From NCBI GenBank assembly GCA_016165875.1, contig JABBOT010000011.1, forward strand, positions 16,075,808-16,139,807: DNA of 64,000 nt, written 5' to 3'. Of this stretch, positions 1 to 11,392 are shown one piece after another (the stretch's first letter is position 1; every line of letters begins with the position of its first letter). Position numbers and translations under genes: made by a program. Below the pieces are notes generated by a model that was given only the letters and a program-made list of their open reading frames with translations, was not told the origin of the DNA and searched no databases. Origin of the DNA: Acanthopleura granulata. Taxonomy: Eukaryota > Mollusca > Polyplacophora > Chitonida > Chitonidae.

Positions 1-1076
1 CCTGCATCTGATTGTTCATGTGCGGTCGGTAACCCAATGAACTGAAAGCTTTTATCATTGCCGATATATCTCTTGTTCTGTAGTAATATGTACCCACAAA
101 TGTTTATAAGATATACCTGAAAATGCATTCGTTGTACACAATTTCTTTAAAAGCGGGTAAAAATATTACTATTTCCTAGTTCTCGGGATCTAGTTTTTGT
201 AAGATTGTTTATCACGTGTAGAGTGCTCTTGTGCTCTGGGATCATTGCCTTCATTTGCGTACAAAGTTTTTAGAATACTTGACACTGCACTTCCTTGAGT
301 CCATCGTTAACATGGTTGTGGAGAAAACAGAGGGACTTTTGAAAAAGTTCCCTCAGTGACGTTGAATACATTTTAACCTAAAATGAGCTTGATATGTTTC
401 ATGTTTATAATGTTTGATGTGGATAGTGTCGTGGGGAAATTTGTAAACCTTAGTATTTAGTTACTGATATATTTGTGTGAAAAAAAATTATGTATTGCGA
501 ATTTATGTCCATGATATGGATACTCTTACAGTAGATATGCATGAATTAGAGCAAAAAAGGACTGTGACGTCAATAGCGTTTTTGTGGTGTATCTTTCGTT
601 GTGTTTTTTTTTCGCGTTAACTACGTTTCACATGTAGCTACATGTAGCTCATGGGCGTGGCCCATGAGGTTAAAAATTATGTACTAAGCCCATAACAAGC
701 TGATAAAAACACTTGTCTACCTAGGTCGTTTTCAGTCCAAATGGCGTCTGCTGGGAACTTGCCAAGTCTGTATTCATATTCAGGGTTTGTGTTGCCCGCT
801 CTCGAACAGGTACAATGGATCAATGGCAACAAGAATGTGTCTTCCCACCGACCTATCTCCTAAAGGTTGGTGAACCAGGCGTGCCGTCTGGCTATTGGGT
901 TATTTTGATCTGAACGTCAACCAATGAAATAATCGCCTGACGACATAACACTAACTGTACATGTGTACTTAGTGTTATGGAGCGACCCAAATATTTCCAC
1001 CTGACAATACAGGACTATGACCCTCCATTCGTTTATTGAAGGGCCTGAGCGACTGTGATATAGAGCTTACCTACAC
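1..1076. other. Non-coding, no recognised feature
   Basis: AT-rich sequence without an ORF of note. It holds a small CTCATGGG/CCCATGAG palindrome near 648-668 and the palindrome at 944-979. Confidence 0.6.
944..979. repeat. 36-bp imperfect palindrome
   Basis: CATAACACTAACTGTACATG faces CATGTGTACTTAGTGTTATG, overlapping at the centre. It can form a hairpin or cruciform. No protein-binding role can be stated. Confidence 0.8.
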
Positions 1077-1190
1077 ATGGTCGTAGCTTTCCCACGGGCT
1101 CTTTCGGGTTTTCTTCCATCATATTACTGATTACCATCGTATAAGTGAAATATTCATAAGTACAACCTAAACCCCAGTCAAATATATAGA
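1077..1190 (+). mobile_element. SINE 3' fragment (diverged)
   Basis: This is an old copy of the SINE 3' half: a GGTCGTAG..TTTCC stretch, then a CCCGGTTTCCTCCCACCAT-like stretch, CGTATAAGTGAAATATTC and a tail CCCCAGTCAAATA. The tRNA-like head is missing. Confidence 0.6.
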
Positions 1191-2079
1191 TAAATCAGAA
1201 ACAGTAAATCTCATAAAAGTGTACGGGTTAAAAGTGAAGTTATAACAAGGTTTATTACTCGCGTTGTTTATAGTGTACCCCATGGTATTACATGATGACA
1301 GTGGAGCCCATATAATTGCACACCCGATAAACGCAAACTCCGACTAAGTGCGAAGAATTCCCAGCACAAAACCATTATTCAGTCTTGTTGTTTTTACGTC
1401 GTATATTTCGAGTCGGTTATAGGATAAACCGTATTAATGGGAAAGCTTTCAGCCCTGTAGCTTAGGTTAGTCTCCGGGTAATCACATAAAATGATATTCT
1501 GAAAGACCCATCCGTGCGCACAAGCGTTCTCGATTGTTCATCATGCCGGCTGTGACATCAGCCTGGCTAGAGTTACGAATGAAGGACCTCCTGCTGTGAC
1601 TGGCTTAGACTGATCATCGTGCCTTCATATAATGTTATGTACCGTGTACATGTTATTTGTGCAAGCGAAATCTCGACTTTAAGTGTCGTTGTGAGCAGAG
1701 CACCTGCGAGTACCAAGGGAGGTAATTCACTACCTTAGACTTGAAGTCTGCATAGCGGGCAAACCCTGTTAAAACGCAAAGCTCTGGGATTTAAGGTTTA
1801 CGAATAAGCCGGCTCCATAGTTCATTTCTTTCAACCGGGAATTAATATTACATGAGTGCAAAGTGGCATTTATCAGAATGTTCTGGGATATTTGGTGATC
1901 TCCCATTCCACATACTGGACCTCTTGTGTTGTATAGACGACTTCAGAATCTGGATACAGCGAAGGCAATGTTGTCCCATCCGCCGTCAATGAGATATCAG
2001 TCAAATGGGGTCACAGGTGAGGGGAAAATTTCTCCCATGTGTCACAGCCTTTGAAACATGCAATATTAATATCAACTTA
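1191..2079. other. Non-coding, no recognised feature
   Basis: I see no ORF, repeat family member or RNA gene here. Confidence 0.55.
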
Positions 2080-2395
2080 ATATCAAAGACTACAGCACAG
2101 AAAGTAAAACCAAAACGGTGACGGTAGTGTGATTGTTGGCAAATGGTCACACGTTACCTGTGAAATACGGTCCCTGGTCAATTTATCTCCGTTAGGATTT
2201 TATTCTGTTCATATAAGTGTTTCACAAGTAACAACTTACACTCCCCCTAGGTTCACGGCTTAAACAGAATTAGGTAAAAAATTGCAGTATTGTTAAATGC
2301 AATATACCAAATGCCATTGGTCTAGAATTATTAAAATTTCTGTGTTATCATCACATTTAGCACACGTACGCAATATCATGAAAATAATAACAAGA
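2080..2395 (+). repeat. Rep-A dispersed repeat, near full-length
   Basis: This is a reference copy of an unclassified family of about 310 bp. Landmarks in order are GACTACAGCACAGA, TTGGCAAATGGTCACACGTT, GGATTTTATTCTGTTC, AAGTAACAACTTACACTCCC, ACGGCTTAAACAGAATTAGG, GTTAAATGCAATAT, CATTGGTCTAGAATTA and ATCACATTTAGCACACGTAC. It has no ORF, no obvious terminal repeats and no polymerase III boxes. Confidence 0.85.
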
Positions 2396-2412
2396 GATAA
2401 TGCCCCAATATC

Positions 2413-2645
2413 ATGAAACTGCCTTAGACTTAAGTCCAACTAAGTCTTAACTTCTGGTTCTAACCCTAGACTTAGATTGGATAATAAATGCTAATTTTCG
2501 TTTAGGTCAAGACGGTCTAGGACAACACTTAGTATTGAAGTAAAGATTATTAAGGTGAGTCACAATTTTAATGTAGCAAACTGTTTTGAATTTAAAACTA
2601 AGTATGACTTAAGTCTAAGATAACTTTGTGATCCCGAGGCCTGGC
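2413..2645. repeat. Repeat E (foldback-like, GATCCCGAGGC end)
   Basis: Inverted motifs CCTTAGACTTAAGTCC...CTAAGTCTTAA on the left and TATGACTTAAGTCTAAGATA on the right frame an AT-rich centre. The right end is CTTTGTGATCCCGAGGCC. It resembles 19379-19500 in opposite orientation. Confidence 0.45.
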
Positions 2646-3123
2646 TTCGGGGATGCTTAGTCCACGAGCAGAACATCGGTTTATGCAGGAATACATACAT
2701 GCGGCGAAAGTAAGGAATGCTTTTTTATGAGGATGTTAGCCTTGTGTATCCAAAAAATCTCCGGTCGGAAAAAGATATATTCTATAACCTGAATTAATTG
2801 ACAGATACAGACATAAGGTTACCTCCAGTGAGTTGTGCGTGTATGTTGGATTTCTCATAGTTCCTTATTAATACATGAATCTCCTATCTACAAAACTGAG
2901 TTCCATCTCAATTTTCTTCCCTGTTATACTTGTATTGATCTTGTGATCATTGGAACGGAACGCCCACTTTGGTGGACGGCTGGTATACGAATATCTGGTT
3001 TGAACCCTTCATTTGAAATTAATATACTAAATGTCGTAATCTGACACAAGATATGTACGCATTTACACAGTGACACCATGGAATAATTTCAGGATATTTC
3101 TCTCCTCAAATTAAAGTCGACTA

Positions 3124-3224
3124 TACCTGCATCATCTGTGTCTGACACATTGGCTATCTGTATCATCTGTGTCTGACACATTGGCTATCTGTATCACCTG
3201 TGTCTGACACATTGACTATCTGAA
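3124..3224 (+). repeat. Tandem repeat, 31-bp unit, about 3.2 copies
   Basis: Units start at about 3124, 3155 and 3186, and a partial one at 3217. The repeated core is TATCATCTGTGTCTGACACA followed by TTGGC. Confidence 0.92.
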
Positions 3225-4419
3225 TCGTGTAAATATTTTATTTAAAGTCATTATTTAATAATGACAAAAAATATATGTGATTTATTAAAAATTTTCAAAT
3301 AATGATATAAATATATTACTAATGACTTTTGCTATAGGTGAGAATTAAGTTTTAAAACCATATATTTAAGTGAAATCAAACCATTTAGAAACACTGAAAT
3401 CACTACCCTTACTTTACACAAGTCTGTTATATAGAGATTAGACAAATAGGATTTTTTCTCATTTCCTTAATTAAACTTTAGCTATCCGTTACTAGTTCCA
3501 GCTGGACAATAAAGTCACGACACAGGTCTTATTAAAATGGTCGCCTAGAAAAAATCAAAATGATCAACTGTTGCTCGATGGAAATGTACTAAACTATAGC
3601 GGTGGTAACTTTCTTGTGTTTTGTCACCGATATGATGCTTGGATTGAAACTTCAGCTTGGTACAAACATGCATGTCACTGTGGATGCTTTGACGCGGTGA
3701 CTGGTTCATTGTAAGACAAGCTTTATTTGAGATTCTCTGCATCAAGGAAGATCATCGAGGTGCATCAGCGTATTCATAATTGATTACGCTAGGCACGGTT
3801 TATCGAGAAGGGAAGAACAATTCTCGGATGCAGTAAATCGATCGAAAGATGTGTACTTCATTATTTTCTCCTGTTTTTGCGATGATTTATGGGCAAACTG
3901 GCTACACGCATGCGTAGTACTGTATCTATTATACAAGAGAATGTTAGTCAGTCTAGATTGGACCCTATAGTCGCCATGGCGCAGGAAAACGTATTACAAC
4001 ATATGTAAACATATATGCTATATTTACAACAGGCTTCTATGCCTTTTCCAACACAGCGCATTGAACCTCTAGCCTTGAAACTATCAATAAAATGCTGTTT
4101 AATGTCTGTCAGGAGGATATCCGGAGGCGACCAAAGCAGTGTATAAATGAGACTACAGGTTATACAAAGCTGTCGATTTAAAAATAAAAAACAGTCGTCA
4201 CTTGCAATTTCGAATGACGAGCGATGACTTATTGCTTAACACATGGAGGAAGGTTAATTACATACTGCCCTGTGTCAGTGTATATACTAGCATACTGTGG
4301 TTAGCTGAGGTTTGAAAGATACCCTCGATTTGTATTGTTTGCGGACTGTTAAGGGGTTACTATGATCTATGTGTTATACAGATATAGATGTCGGTTGAAC
4401 TACAATAATAAAATACAAA
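3225..4419. other. Non-coding, AT-rich
   Basis: Begins with an AT-rich segment with small self-complementary words (CATTATTTAATAATG near 3250). Nothing else is recognised. Open frames here are short and without family features. Confidence 0.55.
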
Positions 4420-4640
4420 AGGGTACAGCACAGATAGTATAAATCGGAACAGCAGCCCGACCTCAGTTATAGGGTTCTATTCTAACTGCTGTAAGTACAT
4501 AAATACAAGTAATAGCAACTTATACTCAGCTTATCGCCATGGTGTAATCAGATTTGGGTAAAAGAGTGCAGCAGTGTTACTTGCAATGTGTACTGTACGT
4601 CACTGATCTAGAACAAGATGCTGTGAGCACACTAACCTAA
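4420..4640 (+). repeat. Rep-A copy, diverged
   Basis: Shares GTACAGCACAGATAG, GGGTTCTATTCTAACTG, TAGCAACTTATACTC, GCCATGGTGTAATCAGATTT and CACTGATCTAGAAC with the family. The CAAATGGTCACACG part is deleted. Confidence 0.7.
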
Positions 4641-4727
4641 AATCAACATAACAATTTGCCAATAAATCGTCATGAACAAGGATGAACAATGCATTACACA
4701 CCTTATCACACAACCGAATTACTTTAC

Positions 4728-4988
4728 GCGCGAAACTCTATTGCAGCGTAATGACCGAGAAGCCTTCCACCAATTCGGTCGCTGTGAGCTCAAGTCCAGT
4801 TCGTGCTGGCCTCCGCTACGCTGGCCGTACGTGGGAAGGGCCACCAGCAATTTGCGGATGGTCGTGGGTTCCCCTAGGGCTCAGCCCGGCTTCCTCCCAC
4901 CATAATGCTGGTCGCTGTGGTATAAGTGAAATACTCTTGAGTACGGCGTAAAACACCAATTAAATAAATAAATAAATAAATAAATAAA
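4728..4988 (+). mobile_element. SINE copy with (TAAA)n tail
   Basis: This copy holds most of the SINE body: GCGTAATGACC, the GAAGCCTTCCACC block, a TGGTCGTGGGTT block, the CCTCCCACCATAATGCTGG core, and GTATAAGTGAAATACTC before a tail of about seven TAAA units. The tRNA-like head is badly diverged or lost. Open frames on both strands here are repeat-derived. Confidence 0.85.
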
Positions 4989-5933
4989 CACACGAAATAT
5001 TCCCAATTCCCAGCCGATTCATACATGTACCTATATAGTATCATAGAAACCAAGAGTGTGATAAAAAGTTTCATAAAACTATGGACAAACGGCCTGGCAA
5101 ACAAGCTGCCATGTGTTGTCACTGTAAAATAACGGTCACAGTGATAACATGCGAAGGCTACAAAAATCACCTGTTTGTTCCTATACATTACGGATAAGGT
5201 GACTGCATATAGTGGTAGAACTACACGAGTTAGTGTAGTAAAGCATGGAGTTTTCTAACAGTGTATACTGCTTCCTCAGTTGTGAATATATATACTGTGA
5301 CACTGCAGGTCGTCATCTGCTGGTTGACAACAGGCGTTTCAAAAGTTGCGCTATAAATATATAGTGCATGATATCGGCCCGGTGACACTGTCGTCATGTG
5401 TCCGAAACAAAGGGAAAAGCCAAGAAAAAAAAAACAAAGGGACCTAATGTCACAGACTCCAGTTTAACTAAATGAGTTTCAGTTTAGTTTGTTACATTCT
5501 CCGTGTGTTATTTTAATGAATTCTCTTGCAGCCATTTCAGTGAATCCATTCCGAATCTTTTTTTTCTTCATTTCATTCAACTCCAGAAATCAAGGAATTC
5601 AAGGGCATTTTTTTCAAAACAATTACCGACTTAGAAACATTATGTGACTGGAAAAGTTTGCCGTGCAGTTCGAGCTATAAAAATATTGAAGGTAAGGTAG
5701 CCAACAAAGTAATTGCCAAAAACATTTGTATGGTCCGAACCATTCGGTTACGTTTATGACATTCATTTCTGGGTTTAGGTGAAGGATTGTTGACTCTGGA
5801 GCATCTTTTCCAATGTTGTCGCCTTGCTGCGACAAGGTCGTTTACCGTGGTAGCATATCTCATTATTTGTGGTCAACGATGTTATATCAGGTGCATTTTG
5901 CGACAGCATTGTAAAGCGGACCCCAGGAGCCCA
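4989..5933. other. Non-coding, no recognised feature
   Basis: Several short overlapping open frames at 5620-5980 have no supporting splice or domain signals. Confidence 0.5.
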
Positions 5934-6210
5934 GTTTGCAAACGGGGTGTAAGTTATGTCAAAGTTAGCTACCATCACGACTTATACTGTATGTAGAGTT
6001 ATGCCGCCATGGTATAGCTAATACGTTTGACGCTATAGTTAACAACCTCCTCTACCTGAAAGGGTCCCATATGGCCCGTCTAGCAAACAGGGAGTAAGGT
6101 ATGTCATACGTAACTGCCTTTACGGCACACACGGTAGAGATATGTCGCCATGTAATAAATACGTTTTACGTAGCGTTAGAGCTTCTTCGCAAAACTGGCC
6201 CGTGGTGGTT
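5934..6210 (+). repeat. Diverged tandem duplication, unit about 145 bp
   Basis: Unit 1 from about 5934 and unit 2 from about 6079 share, in order, GCAAAC.GGG.GTAAG.TATGTCA, TAGAG.TATG.CGCCATG and AATACGTTT.ACG. Each unit ends near TGGCCCGT. Confidence 0.55.
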
Positions 6211-6279
6211 ATTTCTCCCTGTGACTATTAGACACTGAACCACTCTGGTTCCACTCTGCACCCATAAACCGGACCGCCA

Positions 6280-6325
6280 TGTTGTTTGTGAAAAACCCTT
6301 GAGCACGACGTTAAACACCAATCAC
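6280..6325 (+). mobile_element. SINE-like 3' end fragment
   Basis: CCCTTGAGCACGACGTTAAA followed by CACCAATCAC matches the terminal part of the SINE 3' domain, directly abutting foldback C. Confidence 0.4.
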
Positions 6326-6824
6326 TTAAAGGGCAAGAGCTCGCAAAAATACACTTATGGTGAACAATAGGGCCATTAAAAACTGTGTCGGAAAATACCT
6401 TTAATGAATTTTTTAGATTTTTTTTACCATAATAAACGCAGTTTATTTTGAATGTATGGTGAGTTTTACTGACCATATTGATGATTCGCTTTACCAGTGA
6501 CGCAACGCCGAATTTTTTATGGCCTTAGAGAAGAATTTAATGTCATATTAGCATTTCCGTGCACAGGCAAAACTGACAGGAGTACTCTTCACAAGAACAA
6601 TATTCAGAGCTGAGCCTATATGTGTAAAAAATAGTTGCGTGATGCCACTGGTGAACACAGTATCAATATGGCCCATAAAACCCATCATGCTTTCAAAATA
6701 TTTGACTGCGTTTAGTTTGGTGAAAAAAAAAATCGTAAAAAATCAGTGAAGGTGTTTTCAGATACAGTTTTTAGTGGTCTTTTCACTCACCCTAAGTCCA
6801 TTTTTACGAGGTCTTTCCCTTTAA
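6326..6824. mobile_element. Foldback C, long-TIR MITE-like element, copy 1
   Basis: The ends are TTAAAGGG and CCCTTTAA. Inverted arms of over 120 bp (AAGAGCTCGCAAAAATACAC leftward, and the reverse of TTTTTACGAGGTCTTTCCCT rightward) continue through GGCCATTAAAAACTGTGTC and ATGAATTTTTTAGATTTTTT. The centre holds the CACAAGAACAATATTCAGAGC part. There is no ORF. It matches 42230-42708. Confidence 0.82.
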
Positions 6825-7587
6825 ATGATTGGATGTAGATCTTTTTGCATGGTAGTGCGTTCACCACGGAGAACGTCCTCATTATACGATACGTGTATGG
6901 ACAATGTGGGATATAGATCCCCTTAAATAATTCTAGAAAAAAAGTATTCAACCACAACTGAGTTTACAAGCTGGAGGTAACAACACAGGGCGTGTCTTAA
7001 CACGGGATATTGCAGAACTACCCTAACATGTGTTACGTTCAGTGCTCGACCTAAGATCCAAGAAATTATAAGTTCGCCTCTTCCGTTTACACAAACATAG
7101 GGCTCATTTTTCCCCACGGTAAAATATAGGCACTGCCACAAGTGAATATCCGGGTCCCTGTAGCTGGGAAAATGAAGCATAATTAAGAAGAAGTGAGCTC
7201 TCGCAATAACAGCGACAAATACCGCCAAAAGTGGATGGTGTCTTGCATAAAATTGGCCGGACGAACGGCAGACAGACAGACAAGCGGGCTGACTAATACA
7301 TTTGCTAAATTGTCACAGGTGAAAACTTTGATTGCGGTGTGAACATTTCGCTGTTAAATTTTTTAAATACTTATTGTCATAGAGGTAATTAATTAAGTGA
7401 GCAAATGTTCAGTTGAAATTGAAGTCCCGACCTTCGTGTCACGAAGCGTGCAATCAACGATTTTAGTCAAAATGTGTATAATAAATGAAATGAAATTAAT
7501 GAAAGCCTTAATTACACCTTTAGCAATAGTCGCATATAACATCTTCATGTAAGGACTAATTTATTTTTTACATGATATATATGTATA
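6825..7587. other. Non-coding, no recognised feature
   Basis: A 101-codon minus-strand frame (6923-7228) shows no domain or signal I recognise and is probably chance. Confidence 0.5.
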
Positions 7588-7736
7588 GCTCACACGTGAG
7601 AGGGTCTGCCAGGAAATTTCGGATGGTCGCATGTTTCCCTCGGGCTCTGCCCGGTTTCCTCCCACTATAATAGTATCTGTCCCCGGATAAGCGAAATATT
7701 TTTGAGTACGCCGTAAAACACCAATCAAATAAATCA
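7588..7736 (+). mobile_element. SINE, 5'-truncated
   Basis: The copy begins within the body (GGTCTGCCAG), continues with GGATGGTCGCATGTTTCCC and the CGGTTTCCTCCCAC core, and ends GTACGCCGTAAAACACCAAT plus CAAATAAAT. The head is absent. Confidence 0.8.
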
Positions 7737-8081
7737 ATACATGTATAATACAGGCGTGGCCGACTGATTGAAATTCAGCCAGTAAGCATGTCGTTCCCTA
7801 GCCTCCAGTAAATAGGTCGCAAGTTCATATCTAGGTCTAGGTCTGACTTTTTCGGTTGTCAGTTTTTACATTTGAACAGGAAGGTTGTCTGTATTTGGCA
7901 AGATTTCTTTGTATTCACCTGAGCCCTTCTCGGCTTCTTCCCCCGATAAATCTCATAGAACTCGCGTGTTCTGTGCGAAGTTCTATTATTTAAGCACAAC
8001 CAGGAGCAGTTAGTATATTACCGTAAGCGGCCGAATTCCACCGATTACATCTCCCCGATATGGCTGAGATTTTGCATCATT

Positions 8082-8160
8082 CATTTCACCGGTTACGTGT
8101 GACTATTATATAACTTTTATCCAGCTGTTGCGGTTCTGGTTTCACTCTCTATGCAGTATT
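8082..8160 (-). repeat. Rep-A 5' fragment, minus strand
   Basis: The + strand reads ATTTCACCGGTTACGTGTGA, then CAGCTGTTGCGGTTCTGGTT and ACTCTCTATGCAGTA, the reverse of the family start. Confidence 0.6.
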
Positions 8161-8429
8161 TTTTTAAAGTAAACATTAATGAATTGAAGAAAAACCATGA
8201 AAGACAATGACTGGAAATTATGGCAATAGTGGAAAAGAAAAGGTGAAAACATGCCACTGTTTCACTGTCCTGGGGGCCAGCTCATATCACACTGACTTTC
8301 ACTAATTTCGTTAATTTACTCAAAAGACATTCGGTCTTACAGCGTTAACTGGCTCAAACTCCATTAGGAAAGGATAGACCTGTCAACGAATACATAAACC
8401 CTGCTGCAGATTAGGACAGCTCAAAAAGA

Positions 8430-8815
8430 GATACGCCGGCTCGGACTGATGAATCACGCGTCACGTGGCCTCGCTGTGACGTAGAGATCAGGACCACAGT
8501 GTATTCAGGAGATCGGGGTGAGGATCTCTCTCCACGTGCCGAATGCGAGCAGAGGAACGGTTGACAGAAGACTTGGGGACCGGCTTTCATTCAGCGGAAT
8601 CTCCAGCCTTAAAACTTCATGTGATTATCCCGGTTCTACGGAGAGGTGGCCAAGGTGCCTGTGGTTTACCGAAGCGCCCAGGGTTTTTTTTAGTTCATCT
8701 GGGAGCAGAAGTTGTTAAAGAAGACTTAACTGCCGGGGATATCTTGACTAGTGAACTGCTACCAATAAAGCAAGGCTCCTTCTGGCCGGCAGGCAGTATA
8801 AGCCAGCGAAACTCG
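8430..8815 (+). promoter_or_regulatory. CpG-rich segment ending in a strong donor: possible promoter/first exon
   Basis: This stretch is visibly richer in CG than its AT-rich surroundings. It carries two CACGTG E-boxes (8462-8467 and 8533-8538) and a CRE half-site TGACGT (8477-8482). It ends at ACTCG followed by GTAAGT (donor at 8816). It lies on the same strand as the cysteine-module gene, 11.3 kb upstream of its acceptor at 20101. A frame opened by ATG at 8543 runs through to the donor in phase 0 and would splice in frame to 20102. The link to that gene is inference only. Confidence 0.25.
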
Positions 8816-9149
8816 GTAAGTGCAGACAGTCGCTTACACTATACCCCGCGGCCCGCGGTATGCTCGGCAGCTCATTCCCGTGTATACACCGTATCAGTTT
8901 TCTTAACTCACGCCCTGAAACAAGGCCCATATTCACTCAGTTCGGATTGCGCGCCAGTTCCGACAGTTTTAACACGCTTTCAAAGCATGGCATACCTCAT
9001 GAACAATACCTCAATAATATTTCCACAAATTTTATATACTGGTCATATGCGTGTATTCATGTGATTATTTGCTGAATGTGAAGGCGATGCAGCATTTAAA
9101 GTAATGCGATACTAATAACGTCTAATAAATTGTGATCAGTTTCACTTTA

Positions 9150-9455
9150 TCTTTTTACCTAATTCTGCTTTAGCCATTGGTGCTAGGGGTTTTCACTATT
9201 TAAGCATTTACATGGACAGTTAGAATAAAAATCCTAACTGATGAAAATGGCAATAAAATCGTCGTACTTTACCGTGATGCGCTACGGAGGGTGTAAATCC
9301 CTTCTATTTAAGCAGTTACATGGACAAATAGAATAAAACCCTAACTGATGAAAAATGACAACGAAGGCATGATACTTTACCGTTATGTGTAACCATTTGC
9401 CGGCTATCACCCACCTAACTGTTATCGCTGATTTGACTTCACTCTCTATGTTTGC
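9150..9455 (-). repeat. Two partial Rep-A copies in tandem, minus strand
   Basis: The first (about 9150-9285) has ACCTAATTCTGCTTTAGCCA, TTTAAGCATTTACATGGACA and AATCCTAACTGATGAAAA. The second (about 9300-9455) repeats TTTAAGCAGTTACATGGACA and ACCCTAACTGATGAAAAATG, then runs on to GTAACCATTTGCCGGCTATC. The shared segment suggests a local duplication of an inserted copy. Confidence 0.75.
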
Positions 9456-11239
9456 GGTCCGTTATCTATACTGATGCAGGCCTCTCGTTCTGTGATGCAT
9501 TTTATTCCTTTACTTAGTGATGAAATGTCGAGGATTTCTAATCGTAAGCTGGTTATATAATATGCTTTTATATTATAACGTCTGCACTGGCACAATTAGC
9601 ACGAACTAACCTATTTTGTATATTTGAATGGAACTACCAGTGTAAATAGGTTGTACGATGGCATTGCCTAGCTATTGTTACAAGCCCTCTGTGTGAGAAA
9701 GCTAGAGATACCGTTAGTGCAAGGGCAACAGTAAACTACGTAGAACACAAAATTAAGTATGAGAATCTCTACCATTCCATGATAGATTTTGCCATTTTGA
9801 TTTACTAAAAAAATGATAGATCTGCTTTTACCTTGCAAGGTATAATTATCAATTGGTTACATAACTCTAGAAGCATTTCTTTTGAAACATACGTACAAAC
9901 CGTGTACAACAGACCGTTACATGACTGAGATGTGTTACTCTTGCACGCTTGGAGTGGCTTGACGTTAAAAAGTAAGTATTGCCATGGTATGCGTCATATA
10001 GAAATAAATCAGGCAATCGCAAATAATGTAATGTGATAAGAGAGGCAGTGTACAGGATAATCAGAAAACAATGAAAATGTGGCGTTTAGCAAATCTGTGA
10101 CTAGGAAGGTATATTTTAAGTAACTCCCGAATGGAACGTGTTAACAGTGACTGATGTCCTATTGTTTGAAGGGATTTTATTAGAGAAGTATTAGAAGATA
10201 ACCTAAGGGTATATTCGTGTGGGCATTTTCTTGTATGTACAAAGGTGCACTATGGGCTTTTTCTCAGGGAACCACGCCATGTGTGTTAAAAGCTGTTGGT
10301 GAAGAGGAATGAAGCCAGCTGAATGACAATATAAGGGGCAGCTATAACACAAGCTGCTGTTTCTGCTGCATCGCTGGTGCGTTTTATGTCGCTTATATGT
10401 ACGAATAATCGGTAGCCTTTCATTCGTTGAACGTTGTTACAACTATACATTGTCTGGAACCAATTAATATATGTACTGGCTATGGTTAATGTGTCCGTGA
10501 GTGGCGAGGGGAAACAGCACACACACACACAAAGAACTTTAAACACCGTAAACCCTTAAGTGATAATTTTGTCAGCAGTTTGATTTCTTAAAACGTTGTG
10601 CGCTGATGTTCATTCGTAAATGATGCCTGTTTTTGGAGTTGTATGTATATTAAGCTTTATAAAGGTGGCATAGCGGTTTTCATTTAAGTCAGATTGAACC
10701 GTGTTGACATATACGTTAATAAATACTCTATTGAGCCTACGCGAAACATGCATATCTTGCTTTATAAGATTTCTGAACAAAGCATGTTTTCAGGTTGAAA
10801 TGCACACGTATTTGCTGCTCTCGATGCATGTTACTGAAGTAACTTGCCCCACCTATATGTCATATACAGGCCGTGGGTACACCTCTGCACCGTTCATACT
10901 TCATGTATATGTTACTTTAAATCGAATGAGAAGAAAACATAGCCGGATATAGACCTGAGCTGACTTTGTTGTATATTTTGTGACCTACTATGCGCATGGT
11001 CTACTGGCCACCTTTGATGAAGCTCTCGACCTACATATGTAAGTACCATACATTCACTTGTTTGCCTGTGTGAATGGGTGTTTACCTGGATCTCGTCTTC
11101 GCTATATTCCGAGGGCGAACATGTATTGTCCAATTTTCTGCTTTACTTGCATTCAAGCAAAATTAAATAGATCACAAACAAAAGCACATATCACGAAGCT
11201 TTAAATGAGAGAAACCATGCCGAAAATGTATATTCCATC
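9456..11239. other. Non-coding; one short (CA)n tract
   Basis: A (CA)n of about 14 bases lies at about 10518-10531. No gene is supported. Confidence 0.5.
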
Positions 11240-11325
11240 ATGCTGGCTGTGACAAGAATTTTACTTATTGGCCAATTATCACTCTGTCGTCACTAATCTG
11301 GTTTGACTCTCCATGCTGTAGTCTT
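11240..11325 (-). repeat. Rep-A 5' fragment, minus strand
   Basis: GGCCAATTATCACTCTGTCG, TCACTAATCTGGTTTGACTC and CATGCTGTAGTCTTTTATAT are the reverse of the family start. Confidence 0.65.
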
Positions 11326-11374
11326 TTATATATATAACCTGTACAAGACTGGGTATGTTAATGCCACTGCACGT

Positions 11375-11392
11375 ATATATATATATATATAT
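11375..11392. repeat. Short (AT)n tract
   Basis: About nine AT units following CACTGCACGT. Confidence 0.9.

Noticed and set aside
3124..3224. CRISPR-like short tandem array
   Set aside because: The 31-bp units are head-to-tail with no unique spacers, in eukaryotic DNA. It is a simple tandem repeat.
8543..9064. 173-codon open frame as a complete gene
   Set aside because: It runs straight through a strong GTAAGT donor at 8816 and no domain is recognisable. At most the part before the donor is exonic.
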